Shown here in pieces: positions 35,144-43,824 of a stretch of DNA of 64,000 nucleotides. The stretch's first letter is position 1. Every line of letters begins with the position of its first letter. A program made the translations under genes and the position numbers. Source of the stretch: Flavobacteriaceae bacterium UBA3591 (GTDB lineage Bacteria > Bacteroidota > Bacteroidia > Flavobacteriales > Flavobacteriaceae). The notes beneath the pieces are model-generated. The model was not told the origin of the DNA, searched no databases, and saw only the letters and a list, made by a program, of their open reading frames with translations. Location: the NCBI GenBank assembly GCA_002375695.1, contig DFMO01000010.1, positions 5,940-69,939 of the forward strand. Reading direction: 5' to 3'.

Positions 35144-37213
35144 GTGGATATTTCAAAAAATATATTAAAAAAAGCTTTCAAAAACTTGGTTACCGCCAAG
35201 TCGATGACAGAGCTTTATGAGGAAAATTTTAAAACCGTTTCAAAATATGTGCACGCTACCTCACGCGGGCACGAGGTGATACAAATTGCAGTAGGGATGC
35301 AACTTTTGCCACAAGATTATGTTTTTCCGTATTACCGAGACGACTCCATTTTGCTGTCCATTGGTATGACGCCTTACGAGTTAATGTTACAGGTATTGGC
35401 AAAAAAGGACGATCCATTTTCGGGCGGACGTACATATTATTCGCACGCTAGTTTAAACGATATTGATAAACCTAAAATTCCGCATCAAAGTTCGGCAACA
35501 GGAATGCAGGCAATTCCGGCAACTGGAGTTGCAATGGGGTTTTGGTACAAAGAGGCTGAGGGATTAAACGCAAATGAGCAATTGGACGATAAAGCTGAAG
35601 CGCCTGTTGTGGTTTGTAGTCTTGGTGATGCTTCGGTAACCGAAGGCGAAGTAGCCGAAGCTTTCCAAATGGCAGTGTTAAAAAAGTTGCCCATTCTTTA
35701 TTTAGTGCAGGATAACGGTTGGGATATTTCGGCAAATGCCGAAGAAACAAGAGCTCAAAATGCTTTTGAATACGCCAAAGGTTTTAAAGGGTTGGAGGCC
35801 ATCACCATCGATGGAACCAACTTTGAAGAAAGTTATAATACAATTCAGGATGTAATTTCAAAAATTAGAACTGAAAGACGACCGTTTTTAGTACACGCCA
35901 AAGTACCGTTGTTAAATCATCATACTTCGGGAGTGCGAATGGAGTTTTATAGAGACGATTTAGATGAAGCACGCAGCCGCGATCCTTACCCTAAATTGAA
36001 AAAACTTTTAATTGAAAATGGTTTTTCTGAAAAGGATATTTCAGCAATTGAAAAAGATGCAAAAAACGAGGTTGCTTTAAGTTTAAAAAAAGCGCTAAAA
36101 GCCGAAGACCCAAAACCCGAAGATTTATTTACCCATGATTTTGCCCCCACCGAAATTACCGAAGAGGTGGGCGACCGCAGTCCTGCCGGGGCAGAAAAAG
36201 TGGTTATGGTAGATTGCGCCCTTTTTGCCATTGAAGAATTGATGGCAAAGCACAAAGAATGTTTGTTGTACGGGCAAGATGTGGGTAGAAGATTAGGTGG
36301 TGTATTTAGAGAAGCCGCAACTTTAGCCGAAAAATTTGGCGATAATCGCGTTTTTAACACACCAATTCAAGAGGCATTTATTGTTGGTAGTACAGTTGGG
36401 ATGAGTGCTGTGGGCTTAAAACCTATCGTTGAGGTACAATTTGCCGATTATATTTGGCCAGGACTTAACCAGTTATTTACCGAAGTGAGCCGTAGTTGTT
36501 ACCTATCGGAAGGAAAATGGCCGGTGTCCATGGTGTTGCGTGTTCCTATTGGCGCGTATGGTAGCGGTGGGCCGTACCACTCTTCATCTGTAGAAAGTGT
36601 GGTGACTAATATTCGTGGGTTAAAAATTGCTTATCCTAGTAATGGAGCCGATTTAAAAGGATTGATGAAAGCAGCTTATTACGACCCAAATCCTGTTGTA
36701 ATTTTTGAACACAAAGGGCTGTATTGGAGTAAAGTAAAAGGTACAAAAGGAGCAACCTCGATAATGCCTTCTGAAGATTATATTTTACCCTTTGGTAAAG
36801 CGTGGGTTTTACAAGAAATTTGGAAACAAGAAGAGGAAGAAACTCTTTCAATTATTACCTATGGTATGGGAGTGCATTGGGCTATGAATGCTTCCGAAGA
36901 ACTCGGGATGCAAGATAAAATTGAAGTTGTAGATTTAAGAACGCTTCACCCAATAGACTATGAAACTATTTTTAAGAGTGTAATAAAATGTGGAAAGTGT
37001 TTGGTAGTTACTGAAGAGCCTTCTGAAAATGGATTTTCACGTAGTTTACAAGGAAGAATCCAAGAAGAATGCTTTCAACAATTGGATGCGCCGGTAATGT
37101 TAATTGGTTCAGAAAATATGCCTGCCATTCCGCTAAATTCAACGTTGGAGGAAGCAATGATTCCTTCAACCGAAAAAGTAAAGAAGAAGATAGAATCTAT
37201 TTTAAACTATTAA
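35144..37213 (+). CDS. Fused alpha/beta E1 component of a branched-chain-type 2-oxoacid dehydrogenase
   Basis: E1 decarboxylates the 2-oxoacid with thiamine diphosphate and loads the lipoyl group of E2. In this 689-residue protein both E1 subunits are joined. The alpha half (1 to about 330) has RGHEVIQIAVGMQL, YYRDDSILLSIG and the thiamine diphosphate/Mg motif starting GDASVTEG at Gly161 and ending in QDNGWDIS. The beta half (about 350-689) has YGQDVGRRLGGVFREAATL, FADYIWPGLNQLFTEVSR and RVPIGAYGSGGPYHSSSVE. The start is GTG. The phosphorylation-loop-like segment HHTSGVR is present. The specificity (branched-chain or other) is inferred from family resemblance. Confidence 0.9.
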   Translation: MDISKNILKKAFKNLVTAKSMTELYEENFKTVSKYVHATSRGHEVIQIAVGMQLLPQDYVFPYYRDDSILLSIGMTPYELMLQVLAKKDDPFSGGRTYYSHASLNDIDKPKIPHQSSATGMQAIPATGVAMGFWYKEAEGLNANEQLDDKAEAPVVVCSLGDASVTEGEVAEAFQMAVLKKLPILYLVQDNGWDISANAEETRAQNAFEYAKGFKGLEAITIDGTNFEESYNTIQDVISKIRTERRPFLVHAKVPLLNHHTSGVRMEFYRDDLDEARSRDPYPKLKKLLIENGFSEKDISAIEKDAKNEVALSLKKALKAEDPKPEDLFTHDFAPTEITEEVGDRSPAGAEKVVMVDCALFAIEELMAKHKECLLYGQDVGRRLGGVFREAATLAEKFGDNRVFNTPIQEAFIVGSTVGMSAVGLKPIVEVQFADYIWPGLNQLFTEVSRSCYLSEGKWPVSMVLRVPIGAYGSGGPYHSSSVESVVTNIRGLKIAYPSNGADLKGLMKAAYYDPNPVVIFEHKGLYWSKVKGTKGATSIMPSEDYILPFGKAWVLQEIWKQEEEETLSIITYGMGVHWAMNASEELGMQDKIEVVDLRTLHPIDYETIFKSVIKCGKCLVVTEEPSENGFSRSLQGRIQEECFQQLDAPVMLIGSENMPAIPLNSTLEEAMIPSTEKVKKKIESILNY

Positions 37214-37239
37214 AAAAACCCTCGAAAGAGGGTTTTTTT
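37212..37239. terminator. Bidirectional terminator between the E1 gene and the leftward lipoprotein gene
   Basis: AAAAAAACCCTC (37212-37223) pairs with GAGGGTTTTTTT (37228-37239) around a GAAA tetraloop. It serves both convergent transcripts. Confidence 0.9.
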
Positions 37240-37263
37240 ACTATTTTCTATTGAAATAAGAGG

Positions 37264-37836
37264 TTATTTTGTATAAATAACTTCTGCATTTTTCACGTTG
37301 CTCGGAAGATCATTCATAGAATTTACATACATGTTTCGGTTGTTAAAAATTCTATTAGGTTTCTTACCTACAACAATATATTTTACATCTAAATCTGGAG
37401 CGTTTAAAGAAACTTGATCTTGAACTCTCATCTTTTTGTCACCAATATCAGTTTCAAGCTCTTCGAGAGTTGCAATTACGTATAGACGCTTATTAGATGC
37501 GCGAATTTCGCGAATGTTTATATCGTGCTCAACGTTTTCAACTTCGGCTTCTACTACCAAGTCTTGCTCAAATTTTTCGCCTTCATCGGGCATATCTACA
37601 TCAATAGTAGGTACTTCAACTTCTTCTTCTTCCATTACAACTACAACTTTTGGTACTTCTACAGTTTTTGTAGTTGTGGAAACATCAACGTCTGCCCAAT
37701 CAACATCAAATTTTGGGAGATTTCCATCTTCCACATCAACGTCAACTTCGGGTAAATCTACTTTTCCCTTTTTGTCAATATCGCAACTCATTATGGTTAC
37801 TGCAATTGCTAACAAGGGTATTATTATCTTTTTCAT
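37264..37836 (-). CDS. Acidic lipoprotein of unknown function
   Basis: This 190-residue protein of no family I recognise has a signal peptide ending in the lipobox TIMSC (Cys18). Residues about 25-105 are rich in Asp, Glu and Val in a loosely repeated pattern (VDVDVEDG, FDVDWADVDVS, VEVPTIDVDMPDEG), probably an extended stalk. The last 80 residues look folded (NKRLYVIATLEELETD, LDVKYIVVGKKPNRIFNNRNMYVNSMNDLP). It lies 14 bases after the YqaE gene on the same strand, so the two share a transcript, and a strong terminator follows. Confidence 0.75.
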   Translation of the reverse strand: MKKIIIPLLAIAVTIMSCDIDKKGKVDLPEVDVDVEDGNLPKFDVDWADVDVSTTTKTVEVPKVVVVMEEEEVEVPTIDVDMPDEGEKFEQDLVVEAEVENVEHDINIREIRASNKRLYVIATLEELETDIGDKKMRVQDQVSLNAPDLDVKYIVVGKKPNRIFNNRNMYVNSMNDLPSNVKNAEVIYTK

Positions 37837-37850
37837 AAAATTTTGGTTGT

Positions 37851-38003
37851 TTAATCATTTACAATGAATGCGTGGATCACTCCTGGCAGCCATAAAATGA
37901 TGGTTAATATTAGATTAATTATAAAATTTTTTCCTAATCCGTGTTTTAAAAACACCGCTAAAGGCGGCAACAGAATATTAAGAATAATGGTTAGTATAGA
38001 CAT
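37851..38003 (-). CDS. yqaE: YqaE/Pmp3 family small membrane protein
   Basis: This 50-residue protein is made of two membrane helices. It reads MSILTIILNILLPPLAVFLK, then HGLGKNFIINLILTIILWLP and GVIHAFIVND. LPPLAVFL, the Asn-Leu-Ile-Leu-Thr second helix and the P-G-x-I-H-A-F end are diagnostic of the Pmp3/YqaE family, which in yeast and plants affects membrane potential and salt tolerance. A plus-strand open frame over the same bases is a shadow. The gene heads a two-gene transcript with the acidic lipoprotein and has a perfect -7 box 20 bases upstream. Confidence 0.9.
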   Translation of the reverse strand: MSILTIILNILLPPLAVFLKHGLGKNFIINLILTIILWLPGVIHAFIVND

Positions 38004-38023
38004 ATTGTTTTACGTTTATACAA

Positions 38024-38031
38024 CAAAGGTA
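38024..38031 (-). promoter_or_regulatory. -7 box of the yqaE-lipoprotein operon
   Basis: The minus strand reads TACCTTTG, a perfect TAnnTTTG, 20 bases before the yqaE start codon. Confidence 0.6.
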
Positions 38032-38130
38032 ATTGAGAGGAACTTTCAGAAATCTTAATACTATCCTATTTGAGGTTATCTTAACGTAACTATTTAATTT
38101 TACACCGTTTTTTTTGAGTTTTTAACAAAA

Positions 38131-38156
38131 AAAAACTCCTACAATGAGGAGTTTTT
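38131..38156. terminator. Terminator after the DUF4136 gene
   Basis: AAAAACTCCT (38131-38140) pairs perfectly with AGGAGTTTTT (38147-38156) around ACAATG. It ends the leftward hutU-DUF4136 transcript. Confidence 0.85.
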
Positions 38157-38162
38157 AAATTT

Positions 38163-38699
38163 TTATTTAGATACACCGGGGGGATATTCGGCTAATATTT
38201 TTGCGACTATTTCGCGAATACGCTCCTCCTTACGTTCAATACTTTCGGTCACCAAATCTGCCTTACCCATTCCTTGCCAAACCAAGTTGTTTGTTTTGGC
38301 ATCAATTAAATCGATATACAGCGTGCCTTCAGAAGTGCGCGATACGGTGTTTCCGCCGTAGTAGGTGCCGTAGTACCATGGATGCCATCCCCAACCATAG
38401 CCAAATCTGTTATTGTAAACATCTACGCGTTCGCGTTGCTTAGTAAATATACTTACAAGTAAGTCGGGGGTTTTAGATTTTTCCATGCCCTTCATCGATA
38501 AATTTGCATCAATAGCGCGAAGAATTCGTTTTTTATCTAGGTCTGAAATTTCAGCTTTATCAATACCGGGTTTAAAAAAAGCGAAAGAATTGTATTGGTT
38601 AAAATTTACATCCTTATCAAAATCGGTTGCAACCCGCACAGTTGAACAAGACGTAAATAAAACAACCATCAACAGTGGTAAAAATTTTAATGTTTTCAT
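38163..38699 (-). CDS. DUF4136 domain lipoprotein
   Basis: This 178-residue exported lipoprotein has a signal peptide with the lipobox FTSC (Cys18). A DUF4136 domain follows, marked by VATDFDKDVNFNQYNSFAFF, the helix RILRAIDANLSMKGM, and a GTLYIDLIDAKTNNLVWQGMGKADL strand. A Gly/Tyr/Trp-rich loop (FGYGWGWHPWYYGTYYGG) sits in the middle, as in many members. Function unknown; it is envelope-located. The gene begins 11 bases after the hutU stop, so it is probably read with urocanase, though a shared purpose is not evident. Confidence 0.87.
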   Translation of the reverse strand: MKTLKFLPLLMVVLFTSCSTVRVATDFDKDVNFNQYNSFAFFKPGIDKAEISDLDKKRILRAIDANLSMKGMEKSKTPDLLVSIFTKQRERVDVYNNRFGYGWGWHPWYYGTYYGGNTVSRTSEGTLYIDLIDAKTNNLVWQGMGKADLVTESIERKEERIREIVAKILAEYPPGVSK

Positions 38700-38710
38700 A
38701 ATTCTATATT

Positions 38711-40693
38711 TTATTCGAATAATTTATCATCAACAAAATTTGGAAGTGTAACTTTTAAATTTGGATTGTTATCCATAGCTCGTTTAATAGCAAATACGGC
38801 TTCGTCATTTCGTGCCCAACTACGTCTTGCTATTCCGTTATTTACATCCCAAAAAAGCATATTTTCTAACCGTTGTTGCGCTTCATTACTACCATCAAGA
38901 ACCATTCCGAAACCTCCATTAATTACTTCGCCCCAGCCAACGCCGCCACCGTTGTGTATACTTACCCAGGTTGCCCCGCGGAAACCATCGCCTATTACAT
39001 TTTGTATGGCCATATCGGCTGTAAAGCGACTGCCGTCATAAATATTTGAAGTTTCGCGATAGGGTGAGTCTGTTCCCGATACATCGTGGTGATCGCGACC
39101 TAAAACAACAGGACCAATTTTTCCTTCGGAAATAGCCTTATTAAATGCCGAAGCAATTTGCACGCGTCCATCAGCATCGGCATAGAGAATACGTGCTTGC
39201 GAACCTACAACCAATTTGTTTTCCTGTGCGCCCTTTATCCATGTAATATTATCTTGCATTTGCTGCTGAATTTCGGCAGGCGAATTTTTCATTAATTTCT
39301 CTAAAACTTCGCAGGCAATATCATCTGTTTTTTGAAGATCTTCGGGCTTTCCAGAGGCACAAACCCAACGGAAAGGTCCGAACCCAAAATCAAAACACAT
39401 TGGCCCCATAATATCTTGTACATACGATGGGTATTTAAACTCTTTTTGCTTTTCGTTTGAAAGAACATCGGCGCCAGCGCGCGAAGCTTCGAGTAAAAAT
39501 GCATTTCCGTAATCGAAAAAGTAAGTGCCGTTAGCCGTGTGTTTATTAATTGCTGTTACTTGACGCCGTAAACTACTTTGAACCTCTTTTTTAAATTCTT
39601 CGGGGTTGTTGGCCATCATTTCGTTAGCTTCTTCATACGAAAGACCTACAGGGTAGTACCCGCCAGCCCACGGATTGTGCAGTGAAGTTTGATCGCTACC
39701 TAAGTCTATTTTTATGTTTTCGGCAGCAAATTTTTCCCAAACTTCTACAACATTTCCATCAAAGGCGATTGAAACTGTCTCCTTATTGGCGGTAGCTTCT
39801 TTTACACGTTTAGTAAGCTTATCTAAATCTGAAATAACTTCGTCTACCCACCCTTGGCTATGGCGGGTTTCGGTTGCTTTTTTATTCACTTCTGCACAAA
39901 CTGTTACACAACCAGCGATATTTCCTGCCTTGGGTTGTGCACCACTCATACCGCCAAGCCCCGAGGTTACAAACAAGCCGCCTTTTGGGTCTTTATTTAT
40001 TTTTCTAAATCCGTTTAAAACTGTAATGGTTGTTCCGTGAACAATTCCTTGCGGACCAATATACATATAGCTTCCTGCAGTCATTTGTCCGTACTGGGTA
40101 ACGCCTAAAGCATTGAATTTTTCCCAATCGTCGGGTTTTGAATAATTAGGAATCATCATTCCGTTAGTGACCACTACCCGCGGCGCGTTTTTATGTGAAG
40201 GAAATAATCCCATTGGGTGACCCGAATATACTGCCAATGTTTGTTCATCGGTCATTTCAGAAAGATATTTCATCACTAAAAGATACTGCGCCCAGTTTTG
40301 AAACACCGCCCCATTACCACCATAGGTAATTAATTCGTGCGGGTGTTGCGCCACTGCGTAATCTAAGTTGTTTTGAATCATCAACATAATAGCCTTTGCT
40401 TGCTGAGATTTGCCGGGATATTCGTCTATTGGGCGGGCATACATTTTATAATCTGGACGAAAACGATACATGTAAATTCGGCCATATGTTTTTAATTCTT
40501 CACGAAACTCGGGTAATAGCGTGGCGTGATGTTGCGGTTCAAAATAACGAAGCGCATTGCGTAACGCTAAATCTTTTTCATCTGCCGAAAGAATTTCTTT
40601 TCGTTTTGGCGCGTGATTAATATTTGTGTCGTAAGGTTTCTTTTCGGGTAAAATTGAAGGAATGCCTTGCTGTATCTGTTCTTTAAAAGTCAT
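38711..40693 (-). CDS. hutU: Urocanate hydratase
   Basis: Urocanase adds water to urocanate in histidine breakdown, using tightly bound NAD+. The 660-residue protein has the family segments HPHELITYGGNGAVFQNWAQY, YSGHPMGLFPSHKNAPRVVVTNGMMIPNY and GPQGIVHGTTITVLNGFR. A glycine-rich nucleotide region has GLGGMSGAQPKAGNIAG. The conserved Cys region is FGFGPFRWVCASGKPED. It belongs to the longer form; the P. putida enzyme has about 557 residues. No hutH, hutI or hutG is next to it in the window, so the other histidine genes must lie elsewhere. Confidence 0.95.
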   Translation of the reverse strand: MTFKEQIQQGIPSILPEKKPYDTNINHAPKRKEILSADEKDLALRNALRYFEPQHHATLLPEFREELKTYGRIYMYRFRPDYKMYARPIDEYPGKSQQAKAIMLMIQNNLDYAVAQHPHELITYGGNGAVFQNWAQYLLVMKYLSEMTDEQTLAVYSGHPMGLFPSHKNAPRVVVTNGMMIPNYSKPDDWEKFNALGVTQYGQMTAGSYMYIGPQGIVHGTTITVLNGFRKINKDPKGGLFVTSGLGGMSGAQPKAGNIAGCVTVCAEVNKKATETRHSQGWVDEVISDLDKLTKRVKEATANKETVSIAFDGNVVEVWEKFAAENIKIDLGSDQTSLHNPWAGGYYPVGLSYEEANEMMANNPEEFKKEVQSSLRRQVTAINKHTANGTYFFDYGNAFLLEASRAGADVLSNEKQKEFKYPSYVQDIMGPMCFDFGFGPFRWVCASGKPEDLQKTDDIACEVLEKLMKNSPAEIQQQMQDNITWIKGAQENKLVVGSQARILYADADGRVQIASAFNKAISEGKIGPVVLGRDHHDVSGTDSPYRETSNIYDGSRFTADMAIQNVIGDGFRGATWVSIHNGGGVGWGEVINGGFGMVLDGSNEAQQRLENMLFWDVNNGIARRSWARNDEAVFAIKRAMDNNPNLKVTLPNFVDDKLFE

Positions 40694-40758
40694 TTGTATA
40701 TTTTTTGTCGTTAAGCCACCAAGTTGCTGAGCTTTGTATTTTAATTAATAATTTTAAC

Positions 40759-40929
40759 CTATAACCTGCCGCCAGTTTTTTTATTAAAACCATAGGGGCA
40801 ATGGCGACAGCCACTCTCACAGCAATAACCGCGTTTTAAGTGGTATTGCTCTGTAAAGCATTTGTAGCCTTCGGGGGTTAGGTAGTAATCACCTTCTTCA
40901 AGTTCTATTTTTTTCTTTGGAAATAACAT
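40759..40929 (-). CDS. Small DUF5522 protein, probable zinc-binding
   Basis: This 56-residue protein has an EGDYYLTPEGYKCFTEQYHLKRGYCCESGCRHCPYGF core. Cysteines 34, 35, 39 and 42 (CCESGCRHC) look like a metal-binding knuckle. Such proteins are common in Bacteroidota and of unknown function. The ATG at 40929 is preferred. An in-frame TTG 15 bases before it has no support. It lies 65 bases upstream of hutU on the same strand and may share its transcript. Confidence 0.8.
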   Translation of the reverse strand: MLFPKKKIELEEGDYYLTPEGYKCFTEQYHLKRGYCCESGCRHCPYGFNKKTGGRL

Positions 40930-41013
40930 GCGGTAAAAATACAAAATTCAACAGTGAGGTGATGGTGTATTTTTTGCAGATGTTTTTAAAAATAGTTGTG
41001 TGATAGTTTAAAC

Positions 41014-41044
41014 AAAAAAAGACCTATCTTGGTAAAAGAAGGTC
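41014..41044 (-). terminator. Terminator after the surface protein gene
   Basis: On the minus strand GACCT pairs with AGGTC, with inner CTT/AAG pairing, and a T7 run follows (A7 at 41014-41020 on the plus strand). Confidence 0.6.
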
Positions 41045-41070
41045 GTAGAATTGATAATATTTTAAAACAA

Positions 41071-42702
41071 TTATTTTACTTTTTTAATAGTAAAATTACA
41101 GCCACCCTCAACTCTCATATTAACCGTTCCAGTATTTGCTTCTTGCATAACCTCGATAACCAAAATATCATTGGCATTTAACTCAATAACTTCGTTTAGG
41201 TGTAATGAGCTATGATTGTGGTTATTGGCATTTCTTGTATAACCAGTCGATGAGGTTGCTCCTGGGTACCGCGTTGGAGAGGTACCACCAGGATTTACAA
41301 CAAATTCGGCATCTATATTTGTTCGCGCATTGCTCGATTCGATTGAAATGTTTGCTGTTACCTCGTATCTGCCATCTTCTCTAACAATTATTCGGTTGCC
41401 GTTATTGCCAGTTGTTGCTTGGTAGAGAGTAGAATCGTCATTCCATTGTTCATAGCCAAAGATAGGTAACCTTTGAGCCGATTGTTGATTTAAATTAAAC
41501 GTGGTGTTGGAGTTGGTATACCGAGCCGATCTACTTTCGGGGGTTTGGGGGATCCATCGGCTTTGTGCCGCATCCCAATAGTAAAACCCTGGTCTTACAT
41601 CGTTTTCGTATCCCGCAGGTAAAAAATTGGTTGCTGTATTAAATACAAGTAGTCCATTTGCTGGGTTTGAAATAGGCGAGGCATTGTTTGCCGCGCTTAG
41701 GGTAACACGATTAACCAATAATCCACGATCATTGGCGCCTAGGTCTAATGAAGAACTTCCGTCTGGCATTGCATTTGACACGCCCACCGAGCCCGAAGAA
41801 GCTATATTTATATTATCTATACCTTGCGGATAGCCAGTTGGAGTATCATTTTCTACCCCAATTTCTAATAAACTTCTTTCAGTGCCAAATCCGCTGCTAG
41901 AGCCATTATCTGAATAACTTATATAACCAAAATCACTTCCGGCGTTAACTTTACTTTTAAAGACAATTGAGGACACTCCACCATCGTCGCCGTGTTCCAA
42001 AATTACAGTTCCATTATTTGCAGTTGGAGCTGTGCCGGTTGCTTCATAAATGTGTAATGGCGCATTTGGGGTGGTGGTATTTATACCTACCTCACCGTTT
42101 GTATAAATATTGTCGTTAATATTATTTGGTGGAGTAGTGGTTGCTTCCTCAAACCAATCGGAATTGGCTTGAGTATAAGCACTATTTAAATTTAAAGATA
42201 CAACCTGCCCCACAGAATTTACACCAAGAAAATTTACTGGGAGTCCTGCAAAAGTGCTCCCGCTATAACCACCTAAAGTAATTCGGCGATTATCATCAAT
42301 TTTTAGTGCTGGGTGCGTTCCCGAATTAAAACTTAGCGAATTTCCGTTTAAACCTACGGTACGGTCGGCTGTTAAATTATCGTTAGTATTGTAAATAGTT
42401 TTATCATCGTCAGATGCTTGTAATAAGGTCCATTTTGTGCCATTCCAAAAATAGAACCCTTTACCAGTGGTTGTATTGGTGTTATAAACCAAAAGGCTTT
42501 CTTCGATAGTTGCGGTGGTAATGGGCGCTTTATTATTTAAATTGGAAATATTTACCCTGGGAATTAAAATACCTTTATCGTTATTAGCGTCGTTAATATC
42601 TAAAATTGAAGATTCGGCAGGGTTTACGGTCCCAATTCCTACTTGTGAATAACTGTAAATTGAGGAGAGAAGTACTGTAAATAAAACAAAAGTATTGCGC
42701 AT
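41071..42702 (-). CDS. Exported surface protein with a C1q/TNF-like C-terminal domain
   Basis: This 543-residue exported protein has a signal peptide MRNTFVLFTVLLSSIYSYS. Mature sequence begins QVGIGTVNPAESSILDINDANNDKGILIPRV, the start found on many flavobacterial surface proteins related to tail-fibre or head-domain repeats. The same motif recurs near 295-320 (SLDLGANDRGLLVNRV), with VYNTNTTTGKGFYFWNGTKW and VFNTATNF...GFYYWDAAQSRW as paired units. So the protein contains two diverged copies of one module. The last 140 residues (SAQRLPIFGYEQWNDD to GCNFTIKKVK) look like a C1q-type jelly roll. ATG 42702 is preferred to an upstream TTG. It is probably a trimeric adhesin-like protein; the ligand is unknown. 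Confidence 0.75.
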   Translation of the reverse strand: MRNTFVLFTVLLSSIYSYSQVGIGTVNPAESSILDINDANNDKGILIPRVNISNLNNKAPITTATIEESLLVYNTNTTTGKGFYFWNGTKWTLLQASDDDKTIYNTNDNLTADRTVGLNGNSLSFNSGTHPALKIDDNRRITLGGYSGSTFAGLPVNFLGVNSVGQVVSLNLNSAYTQANSDWFEEATTTPPNNINDNIYTNGEVGINTTTPNAPLHIYEATGTAPTANNGTVILEHGDDGGVSSIVFKSKVNAGSDFGYISYSDNGSSSGFGTERSLLEIGVENDTPTGYPQGIDNINIASSGSVGVSNAMPDGSSSLDLGANDRGLLVNRVTLSAANNASPISNPANGLLVFNTATNFLPAGYENDVRPGFYYWDAAQSRWIPQTPESRSARYTNSNTTFNLNQQSAQRLPIFGYEQWNDDSTLYQATTGNNGNRIIVREDGRYEVTANISIESSNARTNIDAEFVVNPGGTSPTRYPGATSSTGYTRNANNHNHSSLHLNEVIELNANDILVIEVMQEANTGTVNMRVEGGCNFTIKKVK

Positions 42703-42897
42703 TTTATTAATTAAATTCAAAAATCAAAGGGCTAAAATATATAATATATATTGAAAATGTTAATTAAATACGTGCTATTTCAGTAAGAAACATTTTTTAA
42801 GTTTCTTAAAACTGCAATGGTGATTTTAGCAAGTTTTTTAGATAAAACTTTGAGTATATGAATTTTCAAAATAGCAATAAAGCCTATAAAATATATG

Positions 42898-42905
42898 TAA
42901 ATTTG
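42898..42905 (+). promoter_or_regulatory. -7 box of era
   Basis: TAAATTTG, a perfect TAnnTTTG, lies 19 bases before the era ATG. Confidence 0.55.
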
Positions 42906-42924
42906 TAGTACAAACTTTTAAATC

Positions 42925-43812
42925 ATGACAAAACACAAAGCTGGTTTCGTAAATATTATTGGCAATCCCAATGTGGGAAAAAGTACTTTAATGAATGCTT
43001 TTGTGGGGGAGCGACTTTCTATTATTACATCTAAAGCACAAACAACCCGCCACCGTATTTTAGGAATCGTAAATGGAGAAAATTTTCAAGTTCTCCTTAG
43101 CGATACTCCCGGAATTATAAAACCTGCTTATCAGCTGCAAGAAAGTATGATGGAGTTTGTAAAATCTGCTTTTGAAGATGCCGATATTTTACTGTATTTG
43201 GTTGAATTGGGTGAAAAAGATTTAAAAGATGAAGCTTTTTTTAGTAAAATAAAAAATTCGAAAATACCAGTTTTGTTGCTTATAAATAAGATAGATGCGG
43301 GGAATGAAGAATTGCTTAACGAAGCTTTACAGTTGTGGCAAGAAAAAGTGCCAAATGCCGAAATTTTTGCGATTTCAGCACTTCAAAATTTTGGTGTTCC
43401 GCAAGTTTTTAACCGTATAATCGAGCTGTTGCCAGAATCGCCACCGTTTTATCCAAAAGATCAATTAACCGATAAACCCGAACGGTTTTTTGTGAACGAA
43501 GCTATTCGCGAAAAAATCTTAATTCACTACAAAAAAGAAATTCCGTATTCGGTTGAAATAGATACCGAAGAGTTTTTTGAAGACGAAAATATTATCCGTA
43601 TTCGCAGCGTTATTATGGTTGAACGCGAAACGCAAAAAGGAATTATCATTGGTCATAAGGGTTCGGCATTAAAGAGAGTAGGGATGGAGGCTCGAAAAGA
43701 TTTAGAAAAGTTTTTCGGGAAACAAATTCATTTAGAATTATATGTAAAGGTGAATAAAAATTGGCGTAGCGACGATAGGCAATTACGTAGGTTTGGATAT
43801 AACCAAAAGTAA
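42925..43812 (+). CDS. era: GTPase Era
   Basis: Era is an essential GTPase that binds the 3' end of 16S rRNA during 30S maturation. The 295-residue protein has G1 GNPNVGKST (13-21), G2 around TTRH, G3 DTPG, G4 NKID and a SALQ G5. A C-terminal KH domain follows with EKILIHYKKEIPYSVEI and IIIGHKGSALKRVGMEARKDLE. The length is normal. It faces a convergent membrane-protein gene and is close to the second GTPase gene der. Confidence 0.97.
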   Translation: MTKHKAGFVNIIGNPNVGKSTLMNAFVGERLSIITSKAQTTRHRILGIVNGENFQVLLSDTPGIIKPAYQLQESMMEFVKSAFEDADILLYLVELGEKDLKDEAFFSKIKNSKIPVLLLINKIDAGNEELLNEALQLWQEKVPNAEIFAISALQNFGVPQVFNRIIELLPESPPFYPKDQLTDKPERFFVNEAIREKILIHYKKEIPYSVEIDTEEFFEDENIIRIRSVIMVERETQKGIIIGHKGSALKRVGMEARKDLEKFFGKQIHLELYVKVNKNWRSDDRQLRRFGYNQK

Positions 43813-43824
43813 AGCCTATTGGGT

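Noticed and set aside
37864..38058. 64-codon plus-strand frame
   Set aside because: It overlaps the minus-strand YqaE gene, which has clear family features; the plus-strand product does not look like any protein family.
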